Of a DNA stretch of 64,000 nucleotides, positions 24,324 through 32,132 are shown in pieces. The stretch is taken from positions 1 to 64,000 of the forward strand of contig NZ_JBKBEX010000005.1 in the NCBI RefSeq assembly GCF_047303325.1, in the 5' to 3' direction. Both the position numbers and the translations under genes were made by a program. This DNA is from Polaromonas sp047303325. GTDB lineage: Bacteria; Pseudomonadota; Gammaproteobacteria; Burkholderiales; Burkholderiaceae_C. Under the pieces are notes generated by a model, which made no database searches, was not told the origin of the DNA, and saw only the letters and a program-made list of their open reading frames with translations. Positions within the stretch are counted from its first letter, which is position 1; each line of letters begins with the position of its first letter.

Positions 24324-25202
24324 TTATTTTGCAGGCTTGGCCGGGGCCGGGCCGGACTGCGCCTCAATCCAGTCCTTGTACTGGGGATGCTCGCGCAGGG
24401 TCTTGAAGCAAAAGCCGCGCGACTGCAGGCCGGTGATCAAGGGCTCCAGCACCTTGGGCGCCCAGGGGTCCTTGCGCGACCAGATGCCCAGGTGCGCCAG
24501 CAGGATGTCGCCGGAGCGCACATCGCGCAACGCTTTCTTGAGCAAAAAATCGTTGGGATATTTCTCGCTGGCCAGTTCGTCGCCCAGAAAACCCGCGGGC
24601 GACCAGCCCACATGCTCGTAGCCGCAGGACTTGGCGGCGGCCAGCAGCGCGGGCGAGGTCTTGCCGCCCGGCGCCCTGAAAAGCGGCAGCGTTTTTTTTC
24701 CGGTGATGGCTTCCAGGCGTTTGGCCGATTTGCCGATTTCTTCGCAGTACTGCGCGGCCGTCCAGTTCAGGTCCTTGCCATCCGACGGGCCCGCCGAGGG
24801 CCGCATCTTGAACCCGGGCGGCTCACCACCGGCCATCGGCAAGTCGCTGCGCCAGTACACATGGTCCCAGGTGTGGGAGGCGAACTCATGGCCTTCGGCA
24901 GCCCGCGCTTTCCACCAGGGCGCCCATTGCTCGCCCAGGCTGCCGTCGCCGGTTTGCGTGCGTTCGTTGGCGGCGAAAAACGTGACCTTGACCTGGTGTT
25001 TGTTCAGCACCTCGGCCATCAACGGCGCGACGGCCATGTGGCCGGTGTCCAGCGTCAGGTAGACGGGTTTGCAGGGGGCTGCTGCCTGGGCGGGGTGCAT
25101 GCCGGCCGCCGCCAGGGCAGCGGCAAGCAGCGCAGCCGCCAGGGCCGGCTCACCTAGCCGAATGGTCGAGCGTCCAAACACCGTGGGGGCTCTTTCCAAC
25201 AT
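24324..25202 (-). CDS. Secreted polysaccharide deacetylase family protein
   Basis: About 292 residues. NodB-like fold: catalytic motif 1 as YLTLDTGHM (Asp pair modified to Asp-Thr-Gly), motif 2 EFASHTWDHVYW with metal histidines, motif 3 FRAPGGK, and LLAHLG. Signal peptide with core ALAAALLAAALAAAG ending near AQAAA, so it acts in the periplasm. Motif 1 has TLDTGH where classic enzymes have TFDDG, so activity could be changed. The start overlaps the beta-propeller gene by about 50 bases; GTG at 25181 is an alternative that shortens the overlap. Confidence 0.8.
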   Translation of the reverse strand: MLERAPTVFGRSTIRLGEPALAAALLAAALAAAGMHPAQAAAPCKPVYLTLDTGHMAVAPLMAEVLNKHQVKVTFFAANERTQTGDGSLGEQWAPWWKARAAEGHEFASHTWDHVYWRSDLPMAGGEPPGFKMRPSAGPSDGKDLNWTAAQYCEEIGKSAKRLEAITGKKTLPLFRAPGGKTSPALLAAAKSCGYEHVGWSPAGFLGDELASEKYPNDFLLKKALRDVRSGDILLAHLGIWSRKDPWAPKVLEPLITGLQSRGFCFKTLREHPQYKDWIEAQSGPAPAKPAK

Positions 25203-26163
25203 TGACCTGGCGCACCACCTTGCGGGTCGCCACATCGATCACGGTGAGCTTGCGCGCCCAGCGCGAAGTCACCAGGATCTGCTTGCCGTCGCGGCTCACG
25301 TCGATGCAGTCGGGGCCGCCCGGCGCGGGGTAGTTGTCAACCACTTCCAGCGTTTGCAGGTCTATACGACTGATGGTGTTGGCCACGCGGTTGCTGACCA
25401 ATACATGGCGCTTGTCGCCGAAGGCGCGAAAGGCATGGGCGCCCGCGCCGGTCTTGATGGACTTGGTGCGCTGCGGCTGGGCGCCGCTCACGTCATAGAC
25501 CTCTACGGCATCGCCGCCCGTCAAACCAACCAACAGAAATTTGTCATCGGCCGTGCCGTAGACGTCGGCCGGGATGGAGCCTGTCTTGGTGCGCCATTTG
25601 ACGGACTGGCTGGCCAGGTCGATGGCGATCAGCTCGTCGCTGTCCTGCATGGTCGAGTAGATCGTGGTGCTTTTGCTGTCTATCCACAAATGGCTGGGCG
25701 TCCTGCCGGTAGGCACGCGCTTGGCCAGCGTGATGTCCTTGCCGTCCCATTTGTAAATATCGATGTGGTTCAGGCGGTTGGCCGCCGTGACAAACCATTT
25801 CATGTCGGGCGAAAATCGCAGCTGGTAGGGATCCAGGATGCCGCGCACCGTGCGCTGCACTTCGGCGGTTTTCGGGTCGATGAAGGTCAGCGAGTCCGAC
25901 AGGGCATTGGCGACGATCACCGATTTTTCATCAGGCGTGAGATAAAGGTGGTGCGGCTGCTTGCCGGTGGCGATGCGCCGGGTCTCGGTCCAGGTGGCCG
26001 GGTTGATCACGCTGACGCTGTCGTCCAGCGAGTTCAGCACAAAGACGGGTGTGGTGATCCCGGAAGCCGCCGGCGGCGCCGCGGCCTGGGCGGCGGCAGG
26101 GAAACTCGTCAGGGCAGCAAGGGCGCACAGCCAGGCGGCTGCGAAACGGGCGAGAACATTCAC
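25150..26163 (-). CDS. YncE-type beta-propeller protein, secreted
   Basis: 337 residues: signal peptide (FAAAWLCALAALTSFPAAAQA) and a seven-bladed propeller made of repeats such as DDSVSVINPATW, SDSLTFIDPKTAEV, ANTISRIDLQTLEV and ARKLTVIDVATRKV, the 40-residue YVTN pattern. Periplasmic. Relatives bind ligands or accompany redox enzymes, but no catalytic motif is visible. GTG start at 26163. Its 3' end overlaps the 5' end of the deacetylase gene, so the two products may work in one envelope process (inference). Confidence 0.85.
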   Translation of the reverse strand: MNVLARFAAAWLCALAALTSFPAAAQAAAPPAASGITTPVFVLNSLDDSVSVINPATWTETRRIATGKQPHHLYLTPDEKSVIVANALSDSLTFIDPKTAEVQRTVRGILDPYQLRFSPDMKWFVTAANRLNHIDIYKWDGKDITLAKRVPTGRTPSHLWIDSKSTTIYSTMQDSDELIAIDLASQSVKWRTKTGSIPADVYGTADDKFLLVGLTGGDAVEVYDVSGAQPQRTKSIKTGAGAHAFRAFGDKRHVLVSNRVANTISRIDLQTLEVVDNYPAPGGPDCIDVSRDGKQILVTSRWARKLTVIDVATRKVVRQVNVGKSPHGVWTLDHSAR

Positions 26164-26297
26164 AAAAACGGTCTTTCTAGGTGCAACCGGTTAGTGTACC
26201 GGGCGCCGGCGAGGTTCCCGTCCCAAAAGAAAGGCCGGCAGCAGTGAGCCCAAATACCCGGAATCCCCGAATCGCCGCCATCCCTTACGATGCGGCG

Positions 26298-27086
26298 ATG
26301 AATGTGACACAGATACTGGAGATCAACGATGTGCGCCTGGAAGTCAGGCGCATCGCCGGGCAACCCGGCCTGGCCCCGATTGTTTTCCTGCACGAAGGCC
26401 TGGGTTCGGTCGCCTTGTGGACGCAGCGCGGGCTGGACTGGCCGCAGGCCGTGTGCGCGGCGACAGGCCGGGCCGGTGTCGTGTATTCGCGGCGAGGCTA
26501 CGGCAAATCCGCGCCCGTGCCCGACGTGCGCGGCAGCGGCCGCTTGCTGCCCGACTATATGCACCGTGAAGCCTGGGAGATGCTGCCCGCCCTGCTGCGG
26601 GCCCTGGACATCAGCCGGCCCGTGCTGCTGGGCCACTCCGATGGCGCCACCATCGCCCTGCTCCACGCCAGCCGCTATCCGGTGGCGGCCTGCATCGCCA
26701 TGGCGCCGCATGTGCTGGTCGAAGACATTGCCGTGCAGGCCATCACCGAAGCCCGTACGGCGTTTGAGTCGGGGGGATTGCGCGATCGCCTGGCGCGCTA
26801 CCACGCCGACGTCGACGTGGCCTTCTGGCAATGGAACGACATCTGGCTGTCGGAAGCCTTTCGCCGCTTCGACATCCGCGAGGAATGCAGCCGCATCACG
26901 GCGCCGCTGTTGCTCATCCAGGGCCTGGACGACGAATACGGCACGCTGCGCCAGCTCGAGGAAATCGTGAGGGTGGCACCGCATGCCCGGCAACTGCGGC
27001 TGGCGGCCTGCGGGCATTCCCCCCAGCGCGACCAGCCCGGCCAGACCGTGGAGGCGATCACTGACTTCCTGAAGGCCGCGCGCTGA
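26298..27086 (+). CDS. Alpha/beta hydrolase
   Basis: 262 residues (start at 26298, MNVTQILEIND; a GTG at 26244 is possible). Motifs: FLHEGLGSVALW (oxyanion region, HEGLG), nucleophile elbow GHSDGA (Ser in LLGHSDGATIALL), acid in GLDDEYG and histidine in ACGHSPQRD. The HEGLG-GHSDGA combination is common in small esterases and carboxylester hydrolases of proteobacteria. No signal peptide. It is convergent with the molybdopterin-domain gene and stands alone. Substrate unknown. Confidence 0.85.
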   Translation: MNVTQILEINDVRLEVRRIAGQPGLAPIVFLHEGLGSVALWTQRGLDWPQAVCAATGRAGVVYSRRGYGKSAPVPDVRGSGRLLPDYMHREAWEMLPALLRALDISRPVLLGHSDGATIALLHASRYPVAACIAMAPHVLVEDIAVQAITEARTAFESGGLRDRLARYHADVDVAFWQWNDIWLSEAFRRFDIREECSRITAPLLLIQGLDDEYGTLRQLEEIVRVAPHARQLRLAACGHSPQRDQPGQTVEAITDFLKAAR

Positions 27087-27089
27087 AAC

Positions 27090-27680
27090 TCAGGCCTCTT
27101 TGACCTCGATGTGATAGGTCGCCCAGGGGCACCAGGCAAAGCGCGCGGAGATCGGCTTGGCCGCCATCTCGGGGAAACGGTCCGCGTCATAGACGGCCCA
27201 CAGCGGCCCCAGCCCGCCCAGCGACAAAGGCTGGCCGTCCATGTGGGTGGCGACGATAAAGCGGTATTTGGTGAGCTCAGCAGCCGTTACCTGGGCCGCG
27301 TAGCCGTCCACCGCGCGCACAAACACCGTGGTCTTGTCATTGAGCTTTACGCCGCTGGCCTTGAGCACATCAGCCAGCAGCGGGCCTTTGAGTGTGTGCG
27401 GCTTGTTGTCGTATTCCAGCGTGGGCTTGATGGTGACGGCCGGCAGCGCGGCCAGGGTGGCGAAGTCAAAGGTCTGCGCCTTGTCGAACTTGATCTTCTG
27501 CTTGGCCATCATCTGGTCCAGCGCCGGATCGAGGGCGCCGCGGTTGCCCGCGCCTATCAGCCCGCTGACGGTCAGCACTGTCGGGCCTTTTTGCGCCTTG
27601 GGCGCCAGCTGGGCCTGCGCCATTCCAGGCAGGGCGGCAGCGCCCAAGGCCGCTACACCCATAAATTTGCGTTTATCCAT
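27090..27680 (-). CDS. Exported oxidoreductase molybdopterin-binding-domain protein
   Basis: 196 residues with a signal peptide (KFMGVAALGAAALPGMAQAQ). The body resembles the SUOX molybdopterin-binding fold: LTVSGLIG, FDFATLAALPAVTI, HTLKGPLLADVLKASGV, and DGYAAQVTAAELTKY, GPLWAVYD. Only one cysteine (in AWCPWAT) remains near the C terminus; the usual Moco-ligand cysteine position is not filled, so it is probably cofactor-free. Small homologues in betaproteobacteria often sit beside sensor kinases, but none is here. Function unknown. Confidence 0.75.
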   Translation of the reverse strand: MDKRKFMGVAALGAAALPGMAQAQLAPKAQKGPTVLTVSGLIGAGNRGALDPALDQMMAKQKIKFDKAQTFDFATLAALPAVTIKPTLEYDNKPHTLKGPLLADVLKASGVKLNDKTTVFVRAVDGYAAQVTAAELTKYRFIVATHMDGQPLSLGGLGPLWAVYDADRFPEMAAKPISARFAWCPWATYHIEVKEA

Positions 27681-27844
27681 GGATTTCTCTCCCCTTTTTG
27701 CAAGTTCTACGTATGTTCGCGACGGAGTTTCCGTCTAAAAATTCACACTTAGTCACTAATCAAGCAAAACACCGTGATAAACCTCAAGACAAAGTAGGCA
27801 AATAGTCGCATATTGTAAGTACCCGTAACAACCAGGAGTTTGTC

Positions 27845-28522
27845 ATGTACAGAAACTCGGAATGGTCACCGGCGGAGCAGCCCCACATGGAGCACATCGC
27901 CGAATGGTACAGCCTGTGGTCACGATGGGTAAACCGGGGGAAACGCCGCATTCCCAAACACTGGCCCCTGCATGCGCGGGTTCTGATGAACAGCGAAGAG
28001 CTGCGGGTCTGGCACTGGATGATCAACACCTTTGACGACCACCACGTGCTGGTCAAGATGCCGGTGACCCGCTTCACCCGGCCCAACGCCAATGAGAACA
28101 GCCTCTACTGGTATGAAATGCTCCAGAACACCACCTGCACGTTTTCGGTCTGCGCCAGCGACGGCCATGTGGTCGGCTGCGTGGATGTTCCCAAGTCCTT
28201 CGGCCTGTCCCGCAAAGCCAGAAACCTGAAAAGCAATTTGCTGGCCCAATGCGGCATTTGTTATGTGGTGCTCAACCCTTCCATGCTGCCGGACCAGGAC
28301 GCACTCCGCAACGAATTCCTCGGTGAAGAAGCCACCAAAAACCGGCACCTCAAGCGTGAGGAAGCGGCCCTCGAAACCGCGCGGCTCAGCCTGAAACACA
28401 CGCTGGCGCAACAACGCCAGATACGCACGCTCATGGACCAGGAGCACACCAGCAGCATGCCCGGCCACTGGCACGACTCATTCCTCATACAGTCCAACAC
28501 CCGCCCGGCCGAATTGCGATAA
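27845..28522 (+). CDS. Hypothetical protein with DUF2726-like core
   Basis: 225-residue cytoplasmic protein. The central part (LMNSEELRVWHWMINTFDD, VLVKMPVTRF, CSVCASDGHVVGCVDV-like strand, CGICYVVLNP) is reminiscent of DUF2726, a nuclease-like fold seen in small proteobacterial proteins; I rate this as weak. The C terminus is a charged helix (EEAALETARLSLKHTLAQ). CAGGAGTTTGTC precedes the ATG, a good ribosome site. No neighbour helps with function; the gene is alone in a lower-GC patch. Confidence 0.65.
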   Translation: MYRNSEWSPAEQPHMEHIAEWYSLWSRWVNRGKRRIPKHWPLHARVLMNSEELRVWHWMINTFDDHHVLVKMPVTRFTRPNANENSLYWYEMLQNTTCTFSVCASDGHVVGCVDVPKSFGLSRKARNLKSNLLAQCGICYVVLNPSMLPDQDALRNEFLGEEATKNRHLKREEAALETARLSLKHTLAQQRQIRTLMDQEHTSSMPGHWHDSFLIQSNTRPAELR

Positions 28523-28527
28523 GCGGG

Positions 28528-28542
28528 ACCGGCGATGCGCCG
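28528..28542. terminator. Hairpin between convergent genes
   Basis: CCGGCG-ATG-CGCCGG stem (6 bp, 3-base loop) with an outer GCGGG/CCCGC pair. It lies in the 28-base gap between the convergent DUF2726-like and pseudouridine synthase genes. No T-run, so it is weak as an intrinsic terminator. Confidence 0.35.
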
Positions 28543-28550
28543 GGCAATGC

Positions 28551-29297
28551 TTAGCCCGCGATGCGCGCCAGGTCCTCTACCGTCAGCCAGCGCCATTCGC
28601 CGGCTTTGAGGTCCGCCGGCAAGTCCAGCGAACCTATGCGCGAACGGTGCAGGCCGCCCACCTCTTCCACCCGGTTGCCCACGGCGGCGATCATGCGCTT
28701 GACCTGGTGGTATTTGCCTTCGGTCAGCGTCAGGCTCAGCTGGTTCTCGCCGGTTTTTTCACAGGCCGCGGCCCGCACCGGCTTGGGGTCATCATCCAGC
28801 ACCACGCCGGCCAGCAGCTTGGCCACCTGCTTGTCGTCCACCGGGTGCTTGGCGCGCACCTCGTACACCTTGGGCACATGGTGCTTGGGCGAACTCATGC
28901 GGTGGATGAACTTGCCGTCGTCCGACAGCAGCAAGAGGCCCGTCGTGTCCTGGTCCAGCCGCCCCACCGCCTGCACACCGGCCGCCGCGCCGCCGCCGCG
29001 CTGGCGTATAGGCGCCGGCAGCAGCGTGTAGATGCTCGGGTAAGCGCTGGGCTTTTGTGAACACTCATAGCCCGCGGGCTTGTGCAGCATCAAATAAGCT
29101 TTTTCATGGTATTCCCAGTCCGTGCCCTGCACCGTGAAGCGCAGGCCTTCGCTGGGCTCGAATTCAGCGGTCGGGTCGTCGCAAGGCGCGCCCGCCACCG
29201 CCACATAACCTTGTTGAACCAGCCCCGCGCACACGCGCCGTGTGCCAAAGCCTTGAGAGAAAAGGATTTCCTGAAGTTGCATGCTTGCCATGGACAT
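28551..29297 (-). CDS. rsuA: 16S rRNA pseudouridine synthase, RsuA family
   Basis: 248 residues. N-terminal S4-like RNA-binding part (LQEILFSQGFGTRRVCAGL) and the pseudouridine synthase domain with YLMLHKPAGYECS, catalytic aspartate in GRLDQDTTGLLLL, and the family end KYHQVKRMIAAVGN plus LHRSRIG. It modifies an rRNA uridine; U516 of 16S rRNA is the RsuA target, and I favour that over RluE/RluB because of the C-terminal motifs and length. Start ATG at 29297. It is followed on its strand by the hairpin shared with the convergent gene. Confidence 0.86.
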   Translation of the reverse strand: MSMASMQLQEILFSQGFGTRRVCAGLVQQGYVAVAGAPCDDPTAEFEPSEGLRFTVQGTDWEYHEKAYLMLHKPAGYECSQKPSAYPSIYTLLPAPIRQRGGGAAAGVQAVGRLDQDTTGLLLLSDDGKFIHRMSSPKHHVPKVYEVRAKHPVDDKQVAKLLAGVVLDDDPKPVRAAACEKTGENQLSLTLTEGKYHQVKRMIAAVGNRVEEVGGLHRSRIGSLDLPADLKAGEWRWLTVEDLARIAG

Positions 29298-29343
29298 ATT
29301 GTCACCGCGGGCGCAAAGCGGTTGAACAGCCGCCGGACACCCA

Positions 29344-29373
29344 TAAAAAAGCCCGGCGGATTAAGGCCGGGCT
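29344..29373 (-). terminator. Terminator of tmRNA
   Basis: On the minus strand a GCCCGGCC...GCCGGGC stem with a 7-base loop followed by TTTTTT. It begins 10 bases after the tmRNA 3' CCA end, as usual for ssrA. Confidence 0.85.
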
Positions 29374-29382
29374 TTCGTGAAG

Positions 29383-29769
29383 TGGTGGAGCTGGGGGGAT
29401 TTGAACCCCCGTCCGCAAGCCTTGTTCGGGCAGATCTACATGTTTAGCGGTCTGATTTGGGTCTCGCCACCTGTGTCGCGCAGTCGCACGCTACACAGGA
29501 CGCCAGCACCCTATTTTCTCGCCCCGGGTTAAGGTACCCAGCCCGGAGCCAGCCGATGAAATTATCTTTACAGCCGGGAGCGTTTAACTTGCGCTAAACA
29601 CCCCTTGCCCAGCCCATCGGCCTGCTGTTGTAAAGCTCACTGGCAATTAAGCAGCGAGTGCGAAACGTTCGTCGTTTGCAGTTAGTTTGTTTGAATCTGT
29701 TTTACGAGCACACTCAGCTCGACATGCACCACACCGCGTCCGAACCCACGTCGAAACCAATGCAGCCCC
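29383..29769 (-). ncRNA. ssrA: tmRNA (transfer-messenger RNA)
   Basis: 387-base tmRNA, which rescues stalled ribosomes with SmpB. The 5' end GGGGCUG pairs with CAGCUCC before the terminal ACCA, and GGUUCAAAUC gives the T-arm. The encoded tag at 29647-29679 is (A)-ANDERFALAA then TAA, the betaproteobacterial tag read in the minus strand. The 5' end sits 13 bases past the gph stop on the same strand, so its promoter lies inside the gph 3' end. No integrase or attachment-site duplication is seen beside it. Confidence 0.97.
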
Positions 29770-29781
29770 AGGAGGCCTAGT

Positions 29782-30447
29782 TTACGCCATCCGCAGCAAA
29801 TTCAAGAGGGCGCCGGGTGCGGCAATGGTCGCATCGGCGTTCCAGCCTCCGGTATCGGCAGTTTTGCCAAGATAGCCGTAGGCGGCGGCCACTGTGGGCA
29901 TGCCCGCGGCGCGGCCCGCGACGATATCGCGCTCGTCGTCGCCGACATAAATACAGCGGCCGGGCGCCAGGTCGAGCTGGCGCGCCGCCTCGAGCAGGGG
30001 TGCCGGGTGCGGTTTGGAATGCGGCGTGGTATCGCCGCTGATGATGGTCTGGGCGGTGGCGAACAACGGCATGGCCTTGGTCAGCGGGACGGTAAAACGG
30101 GCAGATTTATTGGTCACCACACCCCATTTGAAGCCGGCCTGTCCGATCCGGGCGACCAGTTCGGCCACGCCATCAAACACCGTGGTGCGCTCCGTCATGC
30201 GCGACTCATAGTTGCGAAAAAACTCTTCCTTGAGGCCAGCGAAACGGGCATCGTCCGGCGTCAGGCCGAAGGCCACGGCAATCATGCCGCGCGCGCCCGC
30301 GCCCGCCATGGGGCGGTATAGCGCCAGCGGAAGCGATTCGAGTCCCCGGTCAGTGCGCATTTTGTCGGCCGCAGCGCCCAGGTCGGGCGCGCTGTCTATC
30401 AAGGTGCCGTCCAGGTCGAACAGCACGGCAGCAATGTCTTTGAACAT
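29782..30447 (-). CDS. gph: Phosphoglycolate phosphatase (HAD family)
   Basis: 221-residue HAD phosphatase: motif I FDLDGTLIDSAPD (Asp11, Asp13), motif II VVTNKSA, lysine in SKPHPAP, motif IV GDDERDI. This matches Gph, which removes 2-phosphoglycolate made during DNA repair. The ATG at 30447 (MFKDIAAVLFD) is right because the upstream gene ubiG stops at 30471 and the pair is co-directed, a common gamma/betaproteobacterial arrangement. A larger frame upstream overlaps ubiG and is not used. Confidence 0.93.
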   Translation of the reverse strand: MFKDIAAVLFDLDGTLIDSAPDLGAAADKMRTDRGLESLPLALYRPMAGAGARGMIAVAFGLTPDDARFAGLKEEFFRNYESRMTERTTVFDGVAELVARIGQAGFKWGVVTNKSARFTVPLTKAMPLFATAQTIISGDTTPHSKPHPAPLLEAARQLDLAPGRCIYVGDDERDIVAGRAAGMPTVAAAYGYLGKTADTGGWNADATIAAPGALLNLLRMA

Positions 30448-30470
30448 ATCGGGTGTGAATTGAGGCGATT

Positions 30471-31178
30471 TCAGCTCTTCTGGGTAGCCAGCAGGTAATT
30501 GACGCTGGTGTCGGCGCTGAGCCAGTAGTGGCGCGTCAGCGGGTTGTACTCCATGCCGCGGGTCTGCTGCAGAGAGAGCCCCGAAGCCCGGCAATAGCCG
30601 GCCAGTTCGCTGGGTTTGACCAGTTTGGCGTACTCATGGGTGCCGCGAGGCAGCATGTTCAGCACATACTCCGCGCCCACGATGGCGAACAAAAAGGCTT
30701 TGGCGTTGCGGTTGATGGTGGAAAAAAACACATGCCCGCCGGGTTTGACCAGCGCCGCGCAAGCCTGGACGATGGACGAGGGGTCGGGCACATGCTCCAG
30801 CATTTCCATGCAGGTCACAACATCAAAGCTGCCCGGTTGTTCGGCCGCCAGTGCTTCGGCGCTGATTTCACGGTATTGCACCCCTTCCGTCTGCGCTTCC
30901 AGTGCATGGAGTTGGGCAACTTTGAGCGCCTTTGTGGCCAGGTCTATGCCCAGGACCTCGGCCCCCTTTCGGGCCATGGAGTCGGCCAGGATGCCGCCGC
31001 CGCAGCCCACGTCGAGCACGCGCAGCCCTTTGAGCGGAACCTGGCCGTCGATCCAGCCCAGGCGCAAGGGGTTGATCTGGTGCAGGGGACGGAACTCGCT
31101 TTCGGTGTCCCACCAGCGGTGGGCCAGGTCGGAGAATTTGGCCAGCTCAGCAGGGTCAAAGTTATCGCTTGTAGACAT
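30471..31178 (-). CDS. ubiG: Ubiquinone O-methyltransferase
   Basis: 235-residue SAM methyltransferase making two O-methylations in ubiquinone synthesis, at the inner membrane surface. Motifs: RWWDTESEFRPLHQINPLR (UbiG signature near the N terminus), SAM site LDVGCGGGILADSMA, and VTCMEMLEHVPDP. The position next to gph and after ompA/gyrA is typical of Comamonadaceae and relatives. The start ATG at 31178 is clear; it is preceded by the ompA terminator region. Confidence 0.95.
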   Translation of the reverse strand: MSTSDNFDPAELAKFSDLAHRWWDTESEFRPLHQINPLRLGWIDGQVPLKGLRVLDVGCGGGILADSMARKGAEVLGIDLATKALKVAQLHALEAQTEGVQYREISAEALAAEQPGSFDVVTCMEMLEHVPDPSSIVQACAALVKPGGHVFFSTINRNAKAFLFAIVGAEYVLNMLPRGTHEYAKLVKPSELAGYCRASGLSLQQTRGMEYNPLTRHYWLSADTSVNYLLATQKS

Positions 31179-31200
31179 AGGGCATTATCGTTGAGGCATA

Positions 31201-31227
31201 AAAAAACCGCGCCTAGGCGCGGTTTTT
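31201..31227 (-). terminator. Terminator of the OmpA-domain gene
   Basis: AAAAAACCGCGCCTAGGCGCGGTTTTT: perfect CCGCGCC/GGCGCGG stem with A6 and T5 flanks, active in either direction. It lies 18 bases after the ompA stop on the minus strand and 23 bases upstream of the ubiG ATG, separating the two. Confidence 0.88.
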
Positions 31228-31244
31228 GAAGCGATCCCTGAGGA

Positions 31245-31880
31245 TTACTTATTGGCGCGGGTACCAACCACTTCGATTTCGACGCGGCGGTTCTTGGCGC
31301 GGCCTTCGGCGGTCTTGTTGTCAGCAACTGGCTGTTTCTCGCCCTTGCCTTCAGTGTAGACGCGGTTTTTCTCGATGCCCTTGGACACGAGATATGCCTT
31401 GACGGCTTCCGAACGGCGAACCGACAGCTTCTGGTTGTAAGCATCGCTACCAACGGAGTCGGTGTGACCCACGGCGATAATAACTTCCAGGTTGATGTCC
31501 TTGATCTTGCCGACCAGGTCGTCCAGCTTGGCCTTGCCTTCTGGCTTGATCACAGACTTGTTGAAGTCAAAGAAAGCGTCAGCAGCGTAGGTAACTTTCG
31601 TTGCGGCAGGAGGAGCAGCAGGAGCAGCGGCAGCAGGAGCAGCGGCAGGAGCTGCGGCAGCAGGAGCGGCAGGAGCCATCGCAGGGGCAATTGCGCCGTC
31701 GCAACCAGGCGCTGCGGTAGCAGGCGTCCAGTTGGCATCACGCCAGCACAGTTCATTGGTGCCGTTTTTCCAGACCAGTTCGTTGTTGCCGTTTTTCCAG
31801 TTGTCGATCGTTTGTGCACCAGCGGCGGTAACAAGCGCTGCGGAAGCAAACAACATTGCCACTTTGTTGAGTTTCTTCAT
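31245..31880 (-). CDS. OmpA-family outer-membrane/peptidoglycan protein
   Basis: 211 residues: signal peptide (to about residue 22), a short tandem WKNG-type repeat (28-46), an Ala/Pro-rich linker (about 58-93), and a C-terminal OmpA domain (about 98-205) with the GHTDSVG and RRSEAVKAYL peptidoglycan-binding features and NRRVEIEV. There is no eight-stranded beta-barrel, so it is a peptidoglycan-binding periplasmic or lipid-free surface protein rather than a porin. The linker is encoded by imperfect GCAGCAGGA-type repeats. Upstream sits an operator-like palindrome. Confidence 0.9.
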   Translation of the reverse strand: MKKLNKVAMLFASAALVTAAGAQTIDNWKNGNNELVWKNGTNELCWRDANWTPATAAPGCDGAIAPAMAPAAPAAAAPAAAPAAAAPAAPPAATKVTYAADAFFDFNKSVIKPEGKAKLDDLVGKIKDINLEVIIAVGHTDSVGSDAYNQKLSVRRSEAVKAYLVSKGIEKNRVYTEGKGEKQPVADNKTAEGRAKNRRVEIEVVGTRANK

Positions 31881-31935
31881 GGTTCTCCTCTAGAGAAAAG
31901 CCGCAGACTTGCTGCGATTAGTAATTTACACGCCG

Positions 31936-31952
31936 TGAGTGACCATCACTCA
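31936..31952 (-). promoter_or_regulatory. Operator-like palindrome in the ompA promoter
   Basis: TGAGTGA-CCA-TCACTCA, 7-base perfect arms. On the minus strand a TTGAGT (-35-like) begins at its edge and a TGTAAA (-10-like) lies 17 bases on, so the palindrome overlaps the spacer. A repressor or activator could act here. The rest of the 252-base gap 31881-32132 must also hold the gyrA promoter (TATAAA at 32068-32073 is a -10 candidate). Confidence 0.5.
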
Positions 31953-32132
31953 AAGCGTTACATCGATTGTGCCACACATGCCCCAACCTTCAAGCACGCT
32001 ATCGGCTTCGTCTGACACAGACTTGAGATTCTTGAGCATTTGTTGCTGCCCCGCCACAAGTAGCCGCTATAAACTCAAGCCTTAAAATCGCTGGCTTTCC
32101 TCAAGAATCTCGAAATCCCAACCAGGCCGCTC

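Noticed and set aside
27721..27735. GACGGA-GTT-TCCGTC hairpin followed by TAAAA
   Set aside because: It is upstream of the exported Moco-domain gene on the minus strand with no gene ending into it, and the T-run is too short for a terminator.
29383..29460. A tRNA-like CCA end and T-arm
   Set aside because: It belongs to the tmRNA; no separate tRNA clover leaf can be drawn here.
29360..29800. A possible attachment site for an island at the ssrA 3' end
   Set aside because: There is no integrase, no direct repeat of the ssrA end and no change in base composition nearby.
31610..31690. A possible CRISPR-like or microsatellite array
   Set aside because: It is the coding region for the Ala/Pro linker of the OmpA-domain protein; there are no spacers.
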